NCBI GenBank assembly: GCA_951813625.1
Contig: CATOTS010000012.1
Location: 1-64,000, forward strand
DNA length: 64,000 nucleotides
From: an uncultured Caldilineaceae bacterium
GTDB taxonomy: Bacteria > Chloroflexota > Anaerolineae > Caldilineales > Caldilineaceae
Direction: 5' to 3'
Each line of letters opens with the position of its first letter. The stretch's first letter is position 1. Position numbers and translations under genes: made by a program. This document shows, piece by piece, positions 38,309 to 47,295 of the stretch. The notes below the pieces were generated by a model that made no database searches, was not told the origin of the DNA, and saw nothing but the letters and a program-made list of their open reading frames with translations.

Positions 38309-39697
38309 GTGTCGTTCCGTCCGGCGCCAGAACTCGCCCCAACCAAGCCGCTTACATACGAACAGGCAATCGGCATTCTCTTTCACGATGCCAGATTCGA
38401 CGGGCGCGCCCCCCGGTCCAGCGACCCGGAAGGCCGCCTGGAACGCATGCGTACGGTGCTGGCCGCGTTGGGCAACCCGCAGGAGCGCTTTCGCACGGTC
38501 CATGTAACCGGCACCAAGGGCAAGGGCAGCACCAGCGCCTACACCGAGTCGATTCTACGTCACCTGGGTTACCGCACCGGGCTCTTCACCAGTCCCCATC
38601 TGCACAGCTTCCGCGAACGCATCCGCGTTAACGGTAAGTTGATCGGCCAGGAGGCGTGCGCCGCGCTGATCGAGCGCGCCCTGCCCCACCTCGAAGCGAT
38701 TCCTGATCTGACCGTTTTTGGCCGCATCACGGTCATCGCCTTTCTCTGTTTTGCCGAAGCCGAGATCGATTGGGCCGTGGTCGAAGTGGGCGTCGGCGGG
38801 CGTTTGGACAGCACCAACGTCGTGCAGCCGGCGGTCTGCGGCATCACACATGTAAGTATGGACCACATGCACATGCTCGGCGATACGCTGGAGCAGATCG
38901 CAGCGGAGAAGGCCGGCATCATCAAGAAAAACAGGCCTGTGTTCAGCGCGCCCCAGAAAGTGAGGGCAGGAGACGTGTTGCGGCGGGTTGCCGACGAGAA
39001 GGACGCGCCTCTGACCGAGGTGCAAAACTACCGGCGGGCAGCCCTGCCCCTGGTAGGCGATCACCAGCAGATCAACGCCGGGATCGCCTTCGCCATGGTC
39101 CAGGAGCTCCACCGGCAAGGCCTGACACGCTGGGATGACCGGCTCGTCGATCGCGGGCTGTCCAATACCAGGTGGCCTTGCCGCATTGAATGGCTGCCGC
39201 GGCCGGAGAACGAGGGCCTGCCGCTGGTGGTTGACTGTGCGCACAACGCAGACAGCCTCGAAATCCTGCTCTCGACGCTGGCCGCAATGCAGCCTGGGCG
39301 ACCCTTTACCTTTATCTTCGGGGTCAACCGCGACAAGGACATCGCGCCCATGCTGAAGCGGGCGGCCGCCGGGTCGCCGCGTATCGTCCTCGTACAGAGC
39401 AGGCATCCCAAGGCGTTGCCGGTACCCGATCTGCGCGCAGCGATTGACGCGCTCCCCACCAAAGGTGACCAGGCGGTGATCGCGGCGCCCTCGATGAAAG
39501 CAGGACTCGAAGCGGCGACACGCATCACCCCGCCCGACGGCTACCTGGTTGGTACGGGTTCGGTCTTTGTCGCCGCCGAACTGCGCGAGGAATGGAACGA
39601 ACTGAATCCAGGCCTTTTTGCGGCAGATGATTGGATTCACGAAGCGAACACGGAACCCCAGCTCGCGCCCCTGCCCCCCGCCTACGGCATGATCTGA
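38309..39697 (+). CDS. folC: Folylpolyglutamate synthase / dihydrofolate synthase
   Basis: 462 residues from a GTG at 38309 that has AAGGAG five bases upstream. Open codons reach back to 38237 but lie across the promoter. The Mur-ligase-type P-loop is VTGTKGKGSTSAY, followed by GLFTSPHLHSFRERIRVNG, the metal-binding EVGVGGRLDSTNVV and the C-terminal domain DCAHNADSLEILL with FIFGVNRDKDI. It adds glutamate to folates and may also make dihydrofolate. It is followed three bases later by the frame of a lipoprotein gene. Confidence 0.94.
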   Translation: MSFRPAPELAPTKPLTYEQAIGILFHDARFDGRAPRSSDPEGRLERMRTVLAALGNPQERFRTVHVTGTKGKGSTSAYTESILRHLGYRTGLFTSPHLHSFRERIRVNGKLIGQEACAALIERALPHLEAIPDLTVFGRITVIAFLCFAEAEIDWAVVEVGVGGRLDSTNVVQPAVCGITHVSMDHMHMLGDTLEQIAAEKAGIIKKNRPVFSAPQKVRAGDVLRRVADEKDAPLTEVQNYRRAALPLVGDHQQINAGIAFAMVQELHRQGLTRWDDRLVDRGLSNTRWPCRIEWLPRPENEGLPLVVDCAHNADSLEILLSTLAAMQPGRPFTFIFGVNRDKDIAPMLKRAAAGSPRIVLVQSRHPKALPVPDLRAAIDALPTKGDQAVIAAPSMKAGLEAATRITPPDGYLVGTGSVFVAAELREEWNELNPGLFAADDWIHEANTEPQLAPLPPAYGMI

Positions 39698-39700
39698 CCA

Positions 39701-41035
39701 ATGAAAAGTCAACACGAGAACCGCGCCGGCGAAAGGCGGATTCAGTCGTCCCGGCCATCCTTCAACAGACCGTTTATGGCGGGCAGTGCTCTGCACTGCC
39801 CGCATGGTGATAAACTGCCCGGCCATGGCGTCCGGGTATCCTCGTACCCTGCGTGGGCGGTCTGCCTGCTCGTCGCGATGATTCTGCTCGGCGCCTGTCA
39901 GCCGGTCGAGCCTACCGAAGAGTTGATCATCGATCTGCGCAGGATTCTGCCCGAAGAGTGGCAGGCCGTCTCCAACTGGGAGTCGATCAACATCGACGCC
40001 GACGCCGAGGAAGAGTACCTTCTCTTCTATCGCTACGACGCCAGCACGACCGCGGATGGCGAGAGTATCGGCGGGCCGATTGGCGCAGTGATCTACGATC
40101 CGCAGACGCCGATCGGTATGCCGGAAGACTCTGAAGACAGCACAAGGCCGCCGGCCCCCTGGCTTCAGCCCTACGCCCTTTTGCCCAACTACTGGCAGGG
40201 GGCCGGCTATGGCTTCGTCGCGCCGCCGCGCCAGAGCGGCCGCCCCGATTGGATCGTCGTACAGCGCGAGGAGGACAGCGAGACCGAGAACCGCTATTTC
40301 GAAATCCTTGCCGAGCAGATGCCGACATTGTCAGGCGACCCGCCCAGTGATCTGCCCCCGCACGACGAGCTTATCGTTTTCGGCGGCAACAGTCCGATCG
40401 GCGGCCCGACATACATCAGCGTCTTCTGGTGGAGCACGCTCAGCGAAGGCTACGGCAGCACGCAGATCTCCGCGCCCGGCGGCCTGCACATAGAAGAGTG
40501 GGACGGAGCGGCAGACAGATCGCCGATTCGGACGGTCCGCGCCCGCTATCCCCAGTATGACCGCAGCGTGCTGTGCAAGGAGTCCCGCTTCTATCGCCGG
40601 CTGGACCCGGATTTCACCAGCGCCGGCGCCTATCGCACGGCCGTCTACTATCAGGAGGGCGCGCGCAAGCTGGTATTCTGCTACGGCATTCCCCAGGCGC
40701 CCTTTTACCCGGAGGGCGTCGTGCTCTCCTATCTCCTGCTGCCCGAGCACGACTCGCCGCTCCTGACCGAAGAGGCGCGCCAAACGGTTCCCCAAACGCT
40801 GGGAGAGTTCGCCTGGGTCGATTCGTTGCAGTACATGGCCTCTATCAATACATTCGCCGGTCAGGCCGACACCTCGCGCCTGATCACCACAACCGTCTGG
40901 GCGTCGATCGTCTACCAGACAGGCAGCCAGTTGGAGAGCCGGCTTTACGCGTTCACACTGGAGCATGTACCCTCCGACCTGAGCAACCGCACCACGGACC
41001 AGTGGCGGATAATCAGCGTCCAGCTTGACGGCTGA
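39701..41035 (+). CDS. Lipoprotein of unknown function
   Basis: Up to 444 residues. A hydrophobic segment ending in a lipobox (CLLVAMILLGACQ) marks a signal peptide for lipid attachment, with the mature protein starting at about Cys-66 if the first ATG is used. That ATG (39701) lacks a ribosome binding site. The next in-frame ATG is at 39776, next to a strong hairpin. The mature part is acidic and aromatic-rich (for example NYWQGAGYGFVAPP and ISVFWWSTLSEGYG), with no catalytic motif that I recognise. It looks like an exported solute- or polymer-binding or structural protein. Confidence 0.6.
   Translation: MKSQHENRAGERRIQSSRPSFNRPFMAGSALHCPHGDKLPGHGVRVSSYPAWAVCLLVAMILLGACQPVEPTEELIIDLRRILPEEWQAVSNWESINIDADAEEEYLLFYRYDASTTADGESIGGPIGAVIYDPQTPIGMPEDSEDSTRPPAPWLQPYALLPNYWQGAGYGFVAPPRQSGRPDWIVVQREEDSETENRYFEILAEQMPTLSGDPPSDLPPHDELIVFGGNSPIGGPTYISVFWWSTLSEGYGSTQISAPGGLHIEEWDGAADRSPIRTVRARYPQYDRSVLCKESRFYRRLDPDFTSAGAYRTAVYYQEGARKLVFCYGIPQAPFYPEGVVLSYLLLPEHDSPLLTEEARQTVPQTLGEFAWVDSLQYMASINTFAGQADTSRLITTTVWASIVYQTGSQLESRLYAFTLEHVPSDLSNRTTDQWRIISVQLDG
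39779..39803 (+). terminator. Hairpin after folC, possible terminator or translational switch
   Basis: An 11-bp perfect stem GCGGGCAGTGC/GCACTGCCCGC with a 3-base loop, 82 bases after folC. No T run follows, so it is not a classical terminator. It begins at the third base of a possible start codon of the lipoprotein gene (ATG at 39776) and could hide it. Confidence 0.4.
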
Positions 41036-41296
41036 ACTTGGCCGGTCAACTCCCTGTTGACCGATTTGGCGCATGATCGGTCCCACCGACAGCCAGCCGA
41101 CCCATTCACCCCATTTCAGCGACACCTCAGGCGAATCCAACGTAGTGCATAGCGCCTGCGGCGTAATTCGCGTGCGCGCGATAGGTTTTGACAGGATAGG
41201 GGCGCGGGCCGGTAGCAAATGGCGCACAGTTTCGGCGATGATACAGGCAGTCGCAGGGCTTTCGGCAGGACGAACCGCTCCAACGGGAAACAGTTT

Positions 41297-42460
41297 ATGC
41301 GTAATGTATCAATTATCGGTATCGGGCAAATGCCTGTCGGCGAACATTGGGACCTGTCGGTGCGGCACATCGCCCATCACGCGATCGCAGCCGCGCTGGA
41401 TGAGGCCGGAAGCGAGCAGGTTGACGCCCTCTTCGTCGGCAATATGCTGAGCGGTTCGCTGCTGAGCCAGGAGCACCTGGCCACCCTGATTGCCGACTTC
41501 AGCGGGCTGCGCAATGTCGAAGCCGCCAAGATCGAGTCGGCCTGCGCCAGCGGCGCCTCCGCGCTGCGCGTCGGCCATATGGCGGTGGCCAGCGGTATGC
41601 ACGATCGCGTGGTCGTTTGCGGCGTGGAGAAGATGACCGACTCGACCGGCGGCAGCACCACCGCCGGCCTCGCCACTGCTGCAGACGCCGAATACGAAGC
41701 CGCCCACGGCGTCACCTTTGTCGGCCTCAACGCGCTGATCATGCGCCGCTACATGTACGAATTTGACGTGCCGATGGACGCCTTTGCCGGTTTCAGCATC
41801 AATGCCCATCGCAACGGCGTCCACAACGCCAATGCGATGTTCCAAAAACCGATCTCGCTGGAAACTTATCTGAACGCGCCCATGATTGCGTCACCTATCA
41901 ATATCATGGACAGCAGCCCCGTCTGTGACGGCGCGGCCGCAGTCGTGCTGGCGCCGACCGAGCAGGCGCAGCAGCACACGACCGGCCACCATCCGGGCGG
42001 GGTAGAGATCCTGGCCAGCGCCAGCGCCAACGATACGATTGCCCTGCACGACCGCAAAGACCCGCTCTTTCTCGAAGCCGCCTACGTCAGCAGCCAGCAG
42101 GCCTACGTGCAAAGCGGGGTGACGCCCGCCGATGTCGACTTCTTTGAGCTTCACGATGCTTTCACCATTATGAGCGCGCTCAGCCTCGAAGCGACCGGCT
42201 ACGCGCGGCGCGGCGAGGGCTGGCATCTCGCCGCGGACGAGGCGGTCGGCCCGGACGGACGCATTCCCGTCAGCACACTGGGCGGGCTCAAAAGCCGGGG
42301 CCATCCGGTCGGCGCCACCGGCGTATATCAGGTCGTTGAGGCGGTCCAACAGCTGCGCGGCGAGGCCGGGTCGGGTCAGATCCCGAACGCGACGATCGGC
42401 ATGACGCAGAACATCGGCGGCAGCGGCGCGACGATCGTCACGCACATTCTGGGCAGCTGA
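41297..42460 (+). CDS. Thiolase-family acyltransferase
   Basis: 387 residues from the ATG at 41297, where RNVSIIGIGQMPVGEH matches thiolase N-termini. An open extension to 41219 is ignored. The nucleophilic Cys is in IESACASGASALRVG, and the second active-site region has GLKSRGHPVGATGVYQ and MTQNIGGSGATIVT. The subgroup resembles the SCP-x/archaeal-type thiolases that work with a DUF35 partner. The likely reaction is a CoA-thioester condensation or cleavage. The partner gene follows 150 bases downstream on the same strand. No HMG-CoA synthase or acyl-CoA dehydrogenase is adjacent. Confidence 0.88.
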   Translation: MRNVSIIGIGQMPVGEHWDLSVRHIAHHAIAAALDEAGSEQVDALFVGNMLSGSLLSQEHLATLIADFSGLRNVEAAKIESACASGASALRVGHMAVASGMHDRVVVCGVEKMTDSTGGSTTAGLATAADAEYEAAHGVTFVGLNALIMRRYMYEFDVPMDAFAGFSINAHRNGVHNANAMFQKPISLETYLNAPMIASPINIMDSSPVCDGAAAVVLAPTEQAQQHTTGHHPGGVEILASASANDTIALHDRKDPLFLEAAYVSSQQAYVQSGVTPADVDFFELHDAFTIMSALSLEATGYARRGEGWHLAADEAVGPDGRIPVSTLGGLKSRGHPVGATGVYQVVEAVQQLRGEAGSGQIPNATIGMTQNIGGSGATIVTHILGS

Positions 42461-42610
42461 GTGGGCAGTTTGCGGGAGAACGGGCGGAAATCGTCTGTCA
42501 AAAGCTATCAGCGCCGCGTTACGCCCTCCGATAGGTAGAGTTTGATAGGTCAATATGCGTACGATTGGGCAGTACAGCACACATGACAAATCTCAGTCAG
42601 TGAGGAATTC

Positions 42611-43015
42611 ATGAGCATTGCCAGCCTTTGGCGCACGCGACAGCAACGATACAGTCTGCAGGGCGAGATCTGCCCGGACTGCCATCAGGCCATCTTTCCC
42701 CCGCGCGATGTCTGCCCCCATTGCAGCGAAGCAGCCGGACCGCTTCACACGATGAGCGGACGCGGCGAAGTCTACAGCTTTACCAGGATGTTCAACGTGC
42801 CGGAGGGCTTCCAGCCGCAGCGGCCCTACACCGTGGCTCTCGTCAGGTTGGAGGAAGGGCCGATGGTGACCGCGCAATTGACCGATATCTCTGAAGATGA
42901 TGTCGAGATCGGGATGCCTGTCGAGATGGTGACGCGCAAACTGCGCGAAGAGGGCGACAGCGGCGAAATCGTCTACGGTTACAAGTTTCGCCCCGCCTAC
43001 GCAGCCGCCGACTGA
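42611..43015 (+). CDS. Zn-ribbon / OB-fold protein (DUF35), thiolase partner
   Basis: 134 residues. A rubredoxin-like zinc ribbon (CPDCHQAIFPPRDVCPHC) is followed by an OB-fold with GRGEVYSFTRMFNVPEGFQ and YTVALVRLEEGPMVTAQLTD. In archaea such proteins form a complex with thiolase and HMG-CoA synthase and bridge substrate between them. Here the gene is paired with the thiolase just upstream. A terminator follows. GAGGAA precedes the ATG. Confidence 0.88.
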   Translation: MSIASLWRTRQQRYSLQGEICPDCHQAIFPPRDVCPHCSEAAGPLHTMSGRGEVYSFTRMFNVPEGFQPQRPYTVALVRLEEGPMVTAQLTDISEDDVEIGMPVEMVTRKLREEGDSGEIVYGYKFRPAYAAAD

Positions 43016-43040
43016 ACCGCACTGAGCTCGTCTGATCGAT

Positions 43041-43070
43041 AGGGATGCACGCCGCGGTGTGCATCCCTTT
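43041..43070 (+). terminator. Terminator after the thiolase/DUF35 pair
   Basis: Perfect 10-bp stem AGGGATGCAC/GTGCATCCCT with an 8-base loop, 26 bases after the DUF35 stop codon. Only TTTG follows, so the T tract is short. Confidence 0.65.
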
Positions 43071-43423
43071 GCTTGGTGAACTGCCCTACCCAACCGCATG
43101 TCCAGCCCGCCGACCCCCCTCCCGCAGACGGCCAAACGATGTACGACCGGCCACAATCCTAACCCGCAGCCCCATCGTGTCCCGTCTCTTTCCATCCAGT
43201 TGACGTCAGCTCCAGCATCTCCGAAGGCAACAGCTTGATCGACCTGGATCGACCTGGGCGCCCCGTCACGGTATCGCTGCAATATCAAAATATATGATAT
43301 ATTCTACACCATGTTGAATGTGCTCTGGCCGGTGAGTCGGCTACACCGGATGACGCAGCAAATTCGCGAGCCAAACACTGTGGCGACATCCGCTTTCTGA
43401 GTCGATCCCGAAAAAACATAGGG
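43071..43423. other. Intergenic region with AT-rich dyad
   Basis: No gene is supported here. A marked AT-rich island with the dyad ATATC/GATAT lies at 43282-43300, unusual against the surrounding GC-rich sequence and possibly a promoter or protein-binding site. A 29-codon frame starts at 43311 after it, but has no ribosome binding site and is not called. Confidence 0.4.
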
Positions 43424-43483
43424 TAAACGCTCGCAAACGCTCGTAAACGCTCGCAAACGCTCGTAAACGCTCGTAAACACTCG
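43424..43483. repeat. Six tandem 10-bp repeats
   Basis: Six consecutive decamers of the form (T/C)AAACGCTCG: T, C, T, C, T, T at the first base, with one A for G change in the last unit (TAAACACTCG). Spacing of one helical turn puts every unit on the same face of the DNA. The array lies about 140 bases before the promoter of the winged-helix-like gene. Confidence 0.95.
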
Positions 43484-43619
43484 TACGACCGCACATGACC
43501 CTGGCCCGACAGGAGCGGACGAGCGCTCTGTGCTACAAACCGTCGTCAAACGCTTACGCTTCCCCGCCGTATCCGGGTATGCGCCACCATTCCGGACTGC
43601 TCGCCCGAAGTGGATTTGG

Positions 43620-43648
43620 TAGACAAAGCGAACTTCTTATGGGATAAT
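43620..43648 (+). promoter_or_regulatory. Promoter of the winged-helix-like gene
   Basis: TAGACA, 17 bases, GATAAT, with a predicted start near 43655 and an AGGAGG at 43656-43661. It lies inside the frame's GTG-initiated extension, which decides for the ATG at 43670 as the real start. Confidence 0.7.
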
Positions 43649-43669
43649 ATCTCTCAGGAGGCATATGGA

Positions 43670-44917
43670 ATGGCGCAAGATAGACATTATCCCAGCTATT
43701 TGACCTGTGTTGCCGAGATTCTGAGCAACGCCAGGACACCCCTCAGCGTCGATGCCCTCGTTTCCCGCATTGCGAATCGACGACCCGTTAGCAACGGCGC
43801 GCGCAGCGCCGTCTATCAGGCGATTAACCGCTTGTATCAGGCCATTCCCGTTGGGCATGGACGCTTCGGATGGCTCTCCTGCCTGCTGCGGGACCAGCGG
43901 TTCCGGCATCCCCTCAACCGCTACGAAATCAAAAAGGGAAATCTGCTCCTGGACGAACTGGAACATGCCGTCTTCTTTCCCCAGTTCTTTCAGGCCCATC
44001 AGCCCGATACGCGACTGATATCGGTTGAGTTGATGGGGGGACCTGCGCTGCAGGCGCACGCCGACATCGAACAGGGCACCTGGGCCTTGCGTCTTGGGCG
44101 GGCATTTGTGCAGTGGGTTGACCAGATCGGCGGAACGACACAGGACGACCTTCTGATTCACGTGCAGGACGCGGTCAACGGAGAGTACGGGATTCGGTTG
44201 CAGCCCAAAGAGTCCCGCCAGGAAGATCAGATCCGGAACCGCAACGTCGCTTTAGCGCGGGCAGCCGAGTCGATCGTCAGGGGAGACCGAAAATCGCGTA
44301 AGGCGATGCCGGCCTGGGAACTGGCCGCGGCGCTTGTTGGCCAGAACGTGTACAGCGAAGACATCCCGCCGGACGATATGCACTTCGTGTTGCACGAATA
44401 CAGCAGCCTGCATCTGCTCGACGACACCGGTTACACGACCGAGCGCCAGGATAAGAGCGCGGACGACTCGGCCGCCCCGCAGCGCGACTCGCCCCCCCGT
44501 GAAGAAAAATCTCTCAGGTACCCCTACCAGTTTCTGGCTGAAAACTGGGATGTCGACCGTTTGGAGCAGTTTTTCCAGGGCAGCGGGCCTGCCGGTGTTT
44601 CTTCGTCCGAATGGGGACGCTCCGATTTGTCTCAGATTGACGCCGAGGGAGAGAGTTGTGAAGCCTACCAGGCATACCTGAGCGACCTCGAGGAGTTTGG
44701 ACCGGGTTCGTCTCCGCTTGACCACATGGAGTTTCACCTGCTGGAAGCCGAATTGGAAATGCTGGTAAGCCTTGAGCAGGAGTTCGGGTTTCTGATGCCG
44801 GAGCAGGAACGGCGCAAAAACGAGCTGGCCGAACGTCTCTTCATCGATCCTGATTTTCTCTTGGGCGGCGATTGGGACCAGGACGACCTCGGCGACGTCC
44901 CATTCTGGAACAACTAG
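43670..44917 (+). CDS. Protein with N-terminal winged-helix-like domain, function unknown
   Basis: 415 residues from the ATG at 43670 (AGGAGG eight bases upstream, promoter just before it). Residues 5-70 (YPSYLTCVAEILSNARTPLSV, RIANRRPVSNGARSAVYQAI, VGHGRFGWLSCLL) resemble a HARE-HTH-type winged helix, as in the RNA polymerase delta subunit. The remainder is not recognised: a central domain without known motifs, a polar acidic linker (residues about 265-285), and an acidic C-terminal part ending DQDDLGDVPFWNN. A DNA-binding or transcription-related role is plausible. The decamer array upstream could be its operator. Confidence 0.6.
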   Translation: MAQDRHYPSYLTCVAEILSNARTPLSVDALVSRIANRRPVSNGARSAVYQAINRLYQAIPVGHGRFGWLSCLLRDQRFRHPLNRYEIKKGNLLLDELEHAVFFPQFFQAHQPDTRLISVELMGGPALQAHADIEQGTWALRLGRAFVQWVDQIGGTTQDDLLIHVQDAVNGEYGIRLQPKESRQEDQIRNRNVALARAAESIVRGDRKSRKAMPAWELAAALVGQNVYSEDIPPDDMHFVLHEYSSLHLLDDTGYTTERQDKSADDSAAPQRDSPPREEKSLRYPYQFLAENWDVDRLEQFFQGSGPAGVSSSEWGRSDLSQIDAEGESCEAYQAYLSDLEEFGPGSSPLDHMEFHLLEAELEMLVSLEQEFGFLMPEQERRKNELAERLFIDPDFLLGGDWDQDDLGDVPFWNN

Positions 44918-44953
44918 GCGTTTGCGCATTCTGAGCGGACAATCGGGTCAGGG

Positions 44954-44989
44954 GGCCGCCGATCGAGTGGTGTCGGCGGTCTTGTTTTT
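44954..44989 (+). terminator. Terminator after the winged-helix-like gene
   Basis: A 9-bp stem (GGCCGCCGA pairing with TCGGCGGTC, one G-T) followed by TTGTTTTT, 36 bases after the stop codon. Confidence 0.85.
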
Positions 44990-45093
44990 CCGCCCCTCGC
45001 GCCCGTTTCAAGCGCGGCAGCGCCCGAAGATTGCCCATGGTCGTGGAGCCATCCGCGACTGTGCTGACGGAGCTGCTTCGCCCGTGAAATCCG

Positions 45094-45402
45094 ATGCCAC
45101 AACCAGTTAACTGCCGTTACTTCTACGGGGACTATCACCGCGGCAATGAGCGGGAGACCTGTCGGCTGCTCGAGTCGAGCCCCGGCAATCAACGCCCCTG
45201 GCGGCGCAAGCATTGCAACAGCTGCCCCGTGCCTGCCCTGCTGCTGACGAGCAGCTGCCAATCCCTTCTGCTCGAAGTTGAGGTAAAGAAGCGCTTCCTC
45301 TCCGAACGCGTGGAAGTCACCTTCTCCGTTTGCAGCAATCATCTTATCGAACTGGAGGACCCGCTGCACTGTCCCCAGTGCGATCTGGAAAGCCAGGAAT
45401 GA
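45094..45402 (+). CDS. Small Cys-rich protein, function unknown
   Basis: 102 residues with nine cysteines: one in NCRYFYGDYHRGNERETC (first of two), CNSC in the middle, isolated ones at SSC and VC, and a final CPQC. The pairing of CNSC with other Cys/His suggests one or two structural zinc sites. A central segment VEVKKRFLSERVEVTFSVC looks like a beta-hairpin. There is no signal peptide or membrane span. The pattern looks like a conserved hypothetical rather than a spurious frame, but I cannot name a function. It is convergent with msrQ across a long hairpin. Confidence 0.6.
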   Translation: MPQPVNCRYFYGDYHRGNERETCRLLESSPGNQRPWRRKHCNSCPVPALLLTSSCQSLLLEVEVKKRFLSERVEVTFSVCSNHLIELEDPLHCPQCDLESQE

Positions 45403-45404
45403 AA

Positions 45405-45445
45405 GGGCCACATTTCGCCTGAACAAGCACGGCGAAATATGGCCC
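45405..45445. terminator. Bidirectional terminator hairpin between convergent genes
   Basis: A 15-bp stem (GGGCCACATTTCGCC pairing with GGCGAAATATGGCCC, one non-Watson-Crick pair) and an 11-base loop, placed two bases after the Cys-rich gene and 56 bases from the msrQ stop. It is well suited to stop both convergent transcripts. Confidence 0.75.
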
Positions 45446-45501
45446 CCTGTTGATTTTCTGTAAAGCTCATCGGCCCGGCGGCAAACGGCTCCCCGCCGCG
45501 A

Positions 45502-46158
45502 CTACGCCGCTGAACGCCTCGTTCTCGGCCCGGAAGGGCTGCGCGGCTTGGACCGCAATCTGGCAATTCGTTTGCGGACCACAGGAATGCGCACAAGCAG
45601 GAAGAAACCGAGCAGCGTACCCCAGGCCGCCGGCTCCCGGTAATCCGCCTTGACAACCCAAACATAGTGGAAGACCGCGAGGACGCCGGCAACGTAGACC
45701 CACTGGTGCAGTTTCTTCCACGCCCTTTTGAGCCGGCGCTGCCACGCCGTCGATGAGGTTAAGGCGAGGGGCAGCAGAATCAGCAGCGCAGAGAAGCCAA
45801 CGATGACATACAGCTTGGTGCCGACATCCTGCCAAATGTAGATCCAGCCAAAGCCGTAGTCTACGCCAATAAAAATGTAGAAGTGGATGGCCGCGTAGCT
45901 GAATGCATAGAGCCCGAGCCATTTGCGCGCCGCAATGATGTTTCGCCAGCCGAGAACGATGTTGCAAGGCGTGCACGCGAGCGAGAGAACGAGCAGGACG
46001 AGTGCAGCCTTGCCGGTGCGCAGCGTCCAGTCCTGAATTGGATTGACGCTCAGTCCGTTTGTGTTGTCATCGAACACCAGCCATGCAAACGGAATCAAGG
46101 CGCCTATATGCGTCAGCCATAGGATGTAAGTCTTTGTAAGCAGCTTGTCGATATTCAT
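45502..46158 (-). CDS. msrQ: MsrQ-like heme-binding membrane subunit
   Basis: 218 residues from the ATG at 46156-46158, behind GGAGGTGAAGG. A GTG five codons earlier is less likely. It has about six membrane spans and conserved His residues (IHFYIFIG, LHQWVYVAGVLAVFHYVWV), typical of the ferric reductase-like YedZ/MsrQ family. It passes electrons from quinones through heme to the periplasmic MsrP. It is directly downstream of msrP on the same strand (153 bases). A basic C-terminal tail (RSKPRSPSGPRTRR) is cytosolic. Confidence 0.9.
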   Translation of the reverse strand: MNIDKLLTKTYILWLTHIGALIPFAWLVFDDNTNGLSVNPIQDWTLRTGKAALVLLVLSLACTPCNIVLGWRNIIAARKWLGLYAFSYAAIHFYIFIGVDYGFGWIYIWQDVGTKLYVIVGFSALLILLPLALTSSTAWQRRLKRAWKKLHQWVYVAGVLAVFHYVWVVKADYREPAAWGTLLGFFLLVRIPVVRKRIARLRSKPRSPSGPRTRRSAA

Positions 46159-46311
46159 ACCTTCACCTCCCACGCCCCGTCACACCGCTCCCCGCCGCCT
46201 GCGAACCCCTGCCGAACCGGCTCCCGTTCGCAACCGGGATCTTCCTTCTGTACACCCGCACTCCGAGGCGTATGACAGACAAGAGTGCGGGCGCACAGCG
46301 CTACCGTCTTG

Positions 46312-47295
46312 CTAGTAATTCACCACCAGGTCCATGCCTTCATAGAGGTACGCGACCTGCTCCTCGTACCCGTTGAACATCAGGGTCTCGCGCCGGCCCC
46401 TTTCGCCGATGCGCCGCTCGGTCGCTTGCGACCAGCGCGGATGATTGACGGTCGGGTTTACGTTGGCATAGAAGCCGTACTCATGGCCGGCCGCCTCCAT
46501 CCACAGCGAAGTCGGCTGCTCGGTGACGAGCTCGATCTTGACGATCGACTTGATGCTCTTGAAACCGTACTTCCAGGGCGCGACCAGGCGAATCGGCGCG
46601 CCGTTTTGGGGGAGCAGGTCCTTGCCGTAAAGGCCCGTGCCGAGAATCGCCAGCGGATTCATGGCCTCGTCGACGCGCAGGCCTTCGACATAGGGCCAGC
46701 TGTAGAAGCTGCTGTTCCTCTGTCCCGGCATCCCTTCCGGGTCGAGCACGGTCTCGAAGCGGAGATACTTCGCCTCCGATTTCGGCTCGACGACGGCAAG
46801 CAGGTCAGAGATCGGGAAGCCCATCCACGGAATCACCATCGACCAGGCCTCCACGCAGCGCAGCCGGTAGATGCGTTCTTCAATGTCGAACATCTTGCGC
46901 AGGTCGTCGACATCGTAAGTGCCCGGGTTGTTGACCAGCCCACCGACCTCGAGCGTCCACGGGGAGGTCTGATAGCCTTCGGCCAGGCGCGCTACCGCCT
47001 GCTTGTCAGTGGAGAACTCATAGTAGTTGTTGTAGTTGGTGATCTGATCGAATGTGTTGAGCGGGTCACCCAGTTCGTCGGTGGCGCCGGCGACGGCCTG
47101 TGCCGTTTCCGGCTGCGCCCCGCTCTCCGTTTCGCCGCTGCCGGCCACCTCCTCCATCTCGGGCATGTTGCATGCGGCCAGCACCGCCGCGCCGAGCGCA
47201 ACGCCGGCGCCCTTCATCAGGCTGCGCCGGTTGAGGTAGACATGCTCCGGCGTAATCTCACTCGAGGGAATTTTGGGAATCTGAATGCGTGCCAT
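46312..47295 (-). CDS. msrP: MsrP-like molybdopterin methionine sulfoxide reductase
   Basis: 327 residues. The N-terminus carries a twin-arginine signal ([21 protein letters not shown]). A Cys at the end makes lipidation possible. The mature protein has the sulfite-oxidase-like fold with the molybdenum-ligand Cys in [15 protein letters not shown], and [19 protein letters not shown]. It repairs oxidised methionine in exported proteins with MsrQ. A Ser/Glu/Gly-rich linker (residues 50-75) follows the signal. GAAAGGAAGAG precedes the ATG. A TATACT-like -10 lies at about 47367-47372. Confidence 0.92.
   Translation of the reverse strand: MARIQIPKIPSSEITPEHVYLNRRSLMKGAGVALGAAVLAACNMPEMEEVAGSGETESGAQPETAQAVAGATDELGDPLNTFDQITNYNNYYEFSTDKQAVARLAEGYQTSPWTLEVGGLVNNPGTYDVDDLRKMFDIEERIYRLRCVEAWSMVIPWMGFPISDLLAVVEPKSEAKYLRFETVLDPEGMPGQRNSSFYSWPYVEGLRVDEAMNPLAILGTGLYGKDLLPQNGAPIRLVAPWKYGFKSIKSIVKIELVTEQPTSLWMEAAGHEYGFYANVNPTVNHPRWSQATERRIGERGRRETLMFNGYEEQVAYLYEGMDLVVNY

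Noticed and set aside
36144-39826. Long opposite-strand frames over gap (393 codons) and folC (423 codons)
   Set aside because: The overlapped genes carry intact catalytic motifs. The antisense products do not resemble proteins.
43311-43400. 29-codon frame after the AT-rich dyad
   Set aside because: No ribosome binding site, no recognisable composition, and it runs towards the decamer array.
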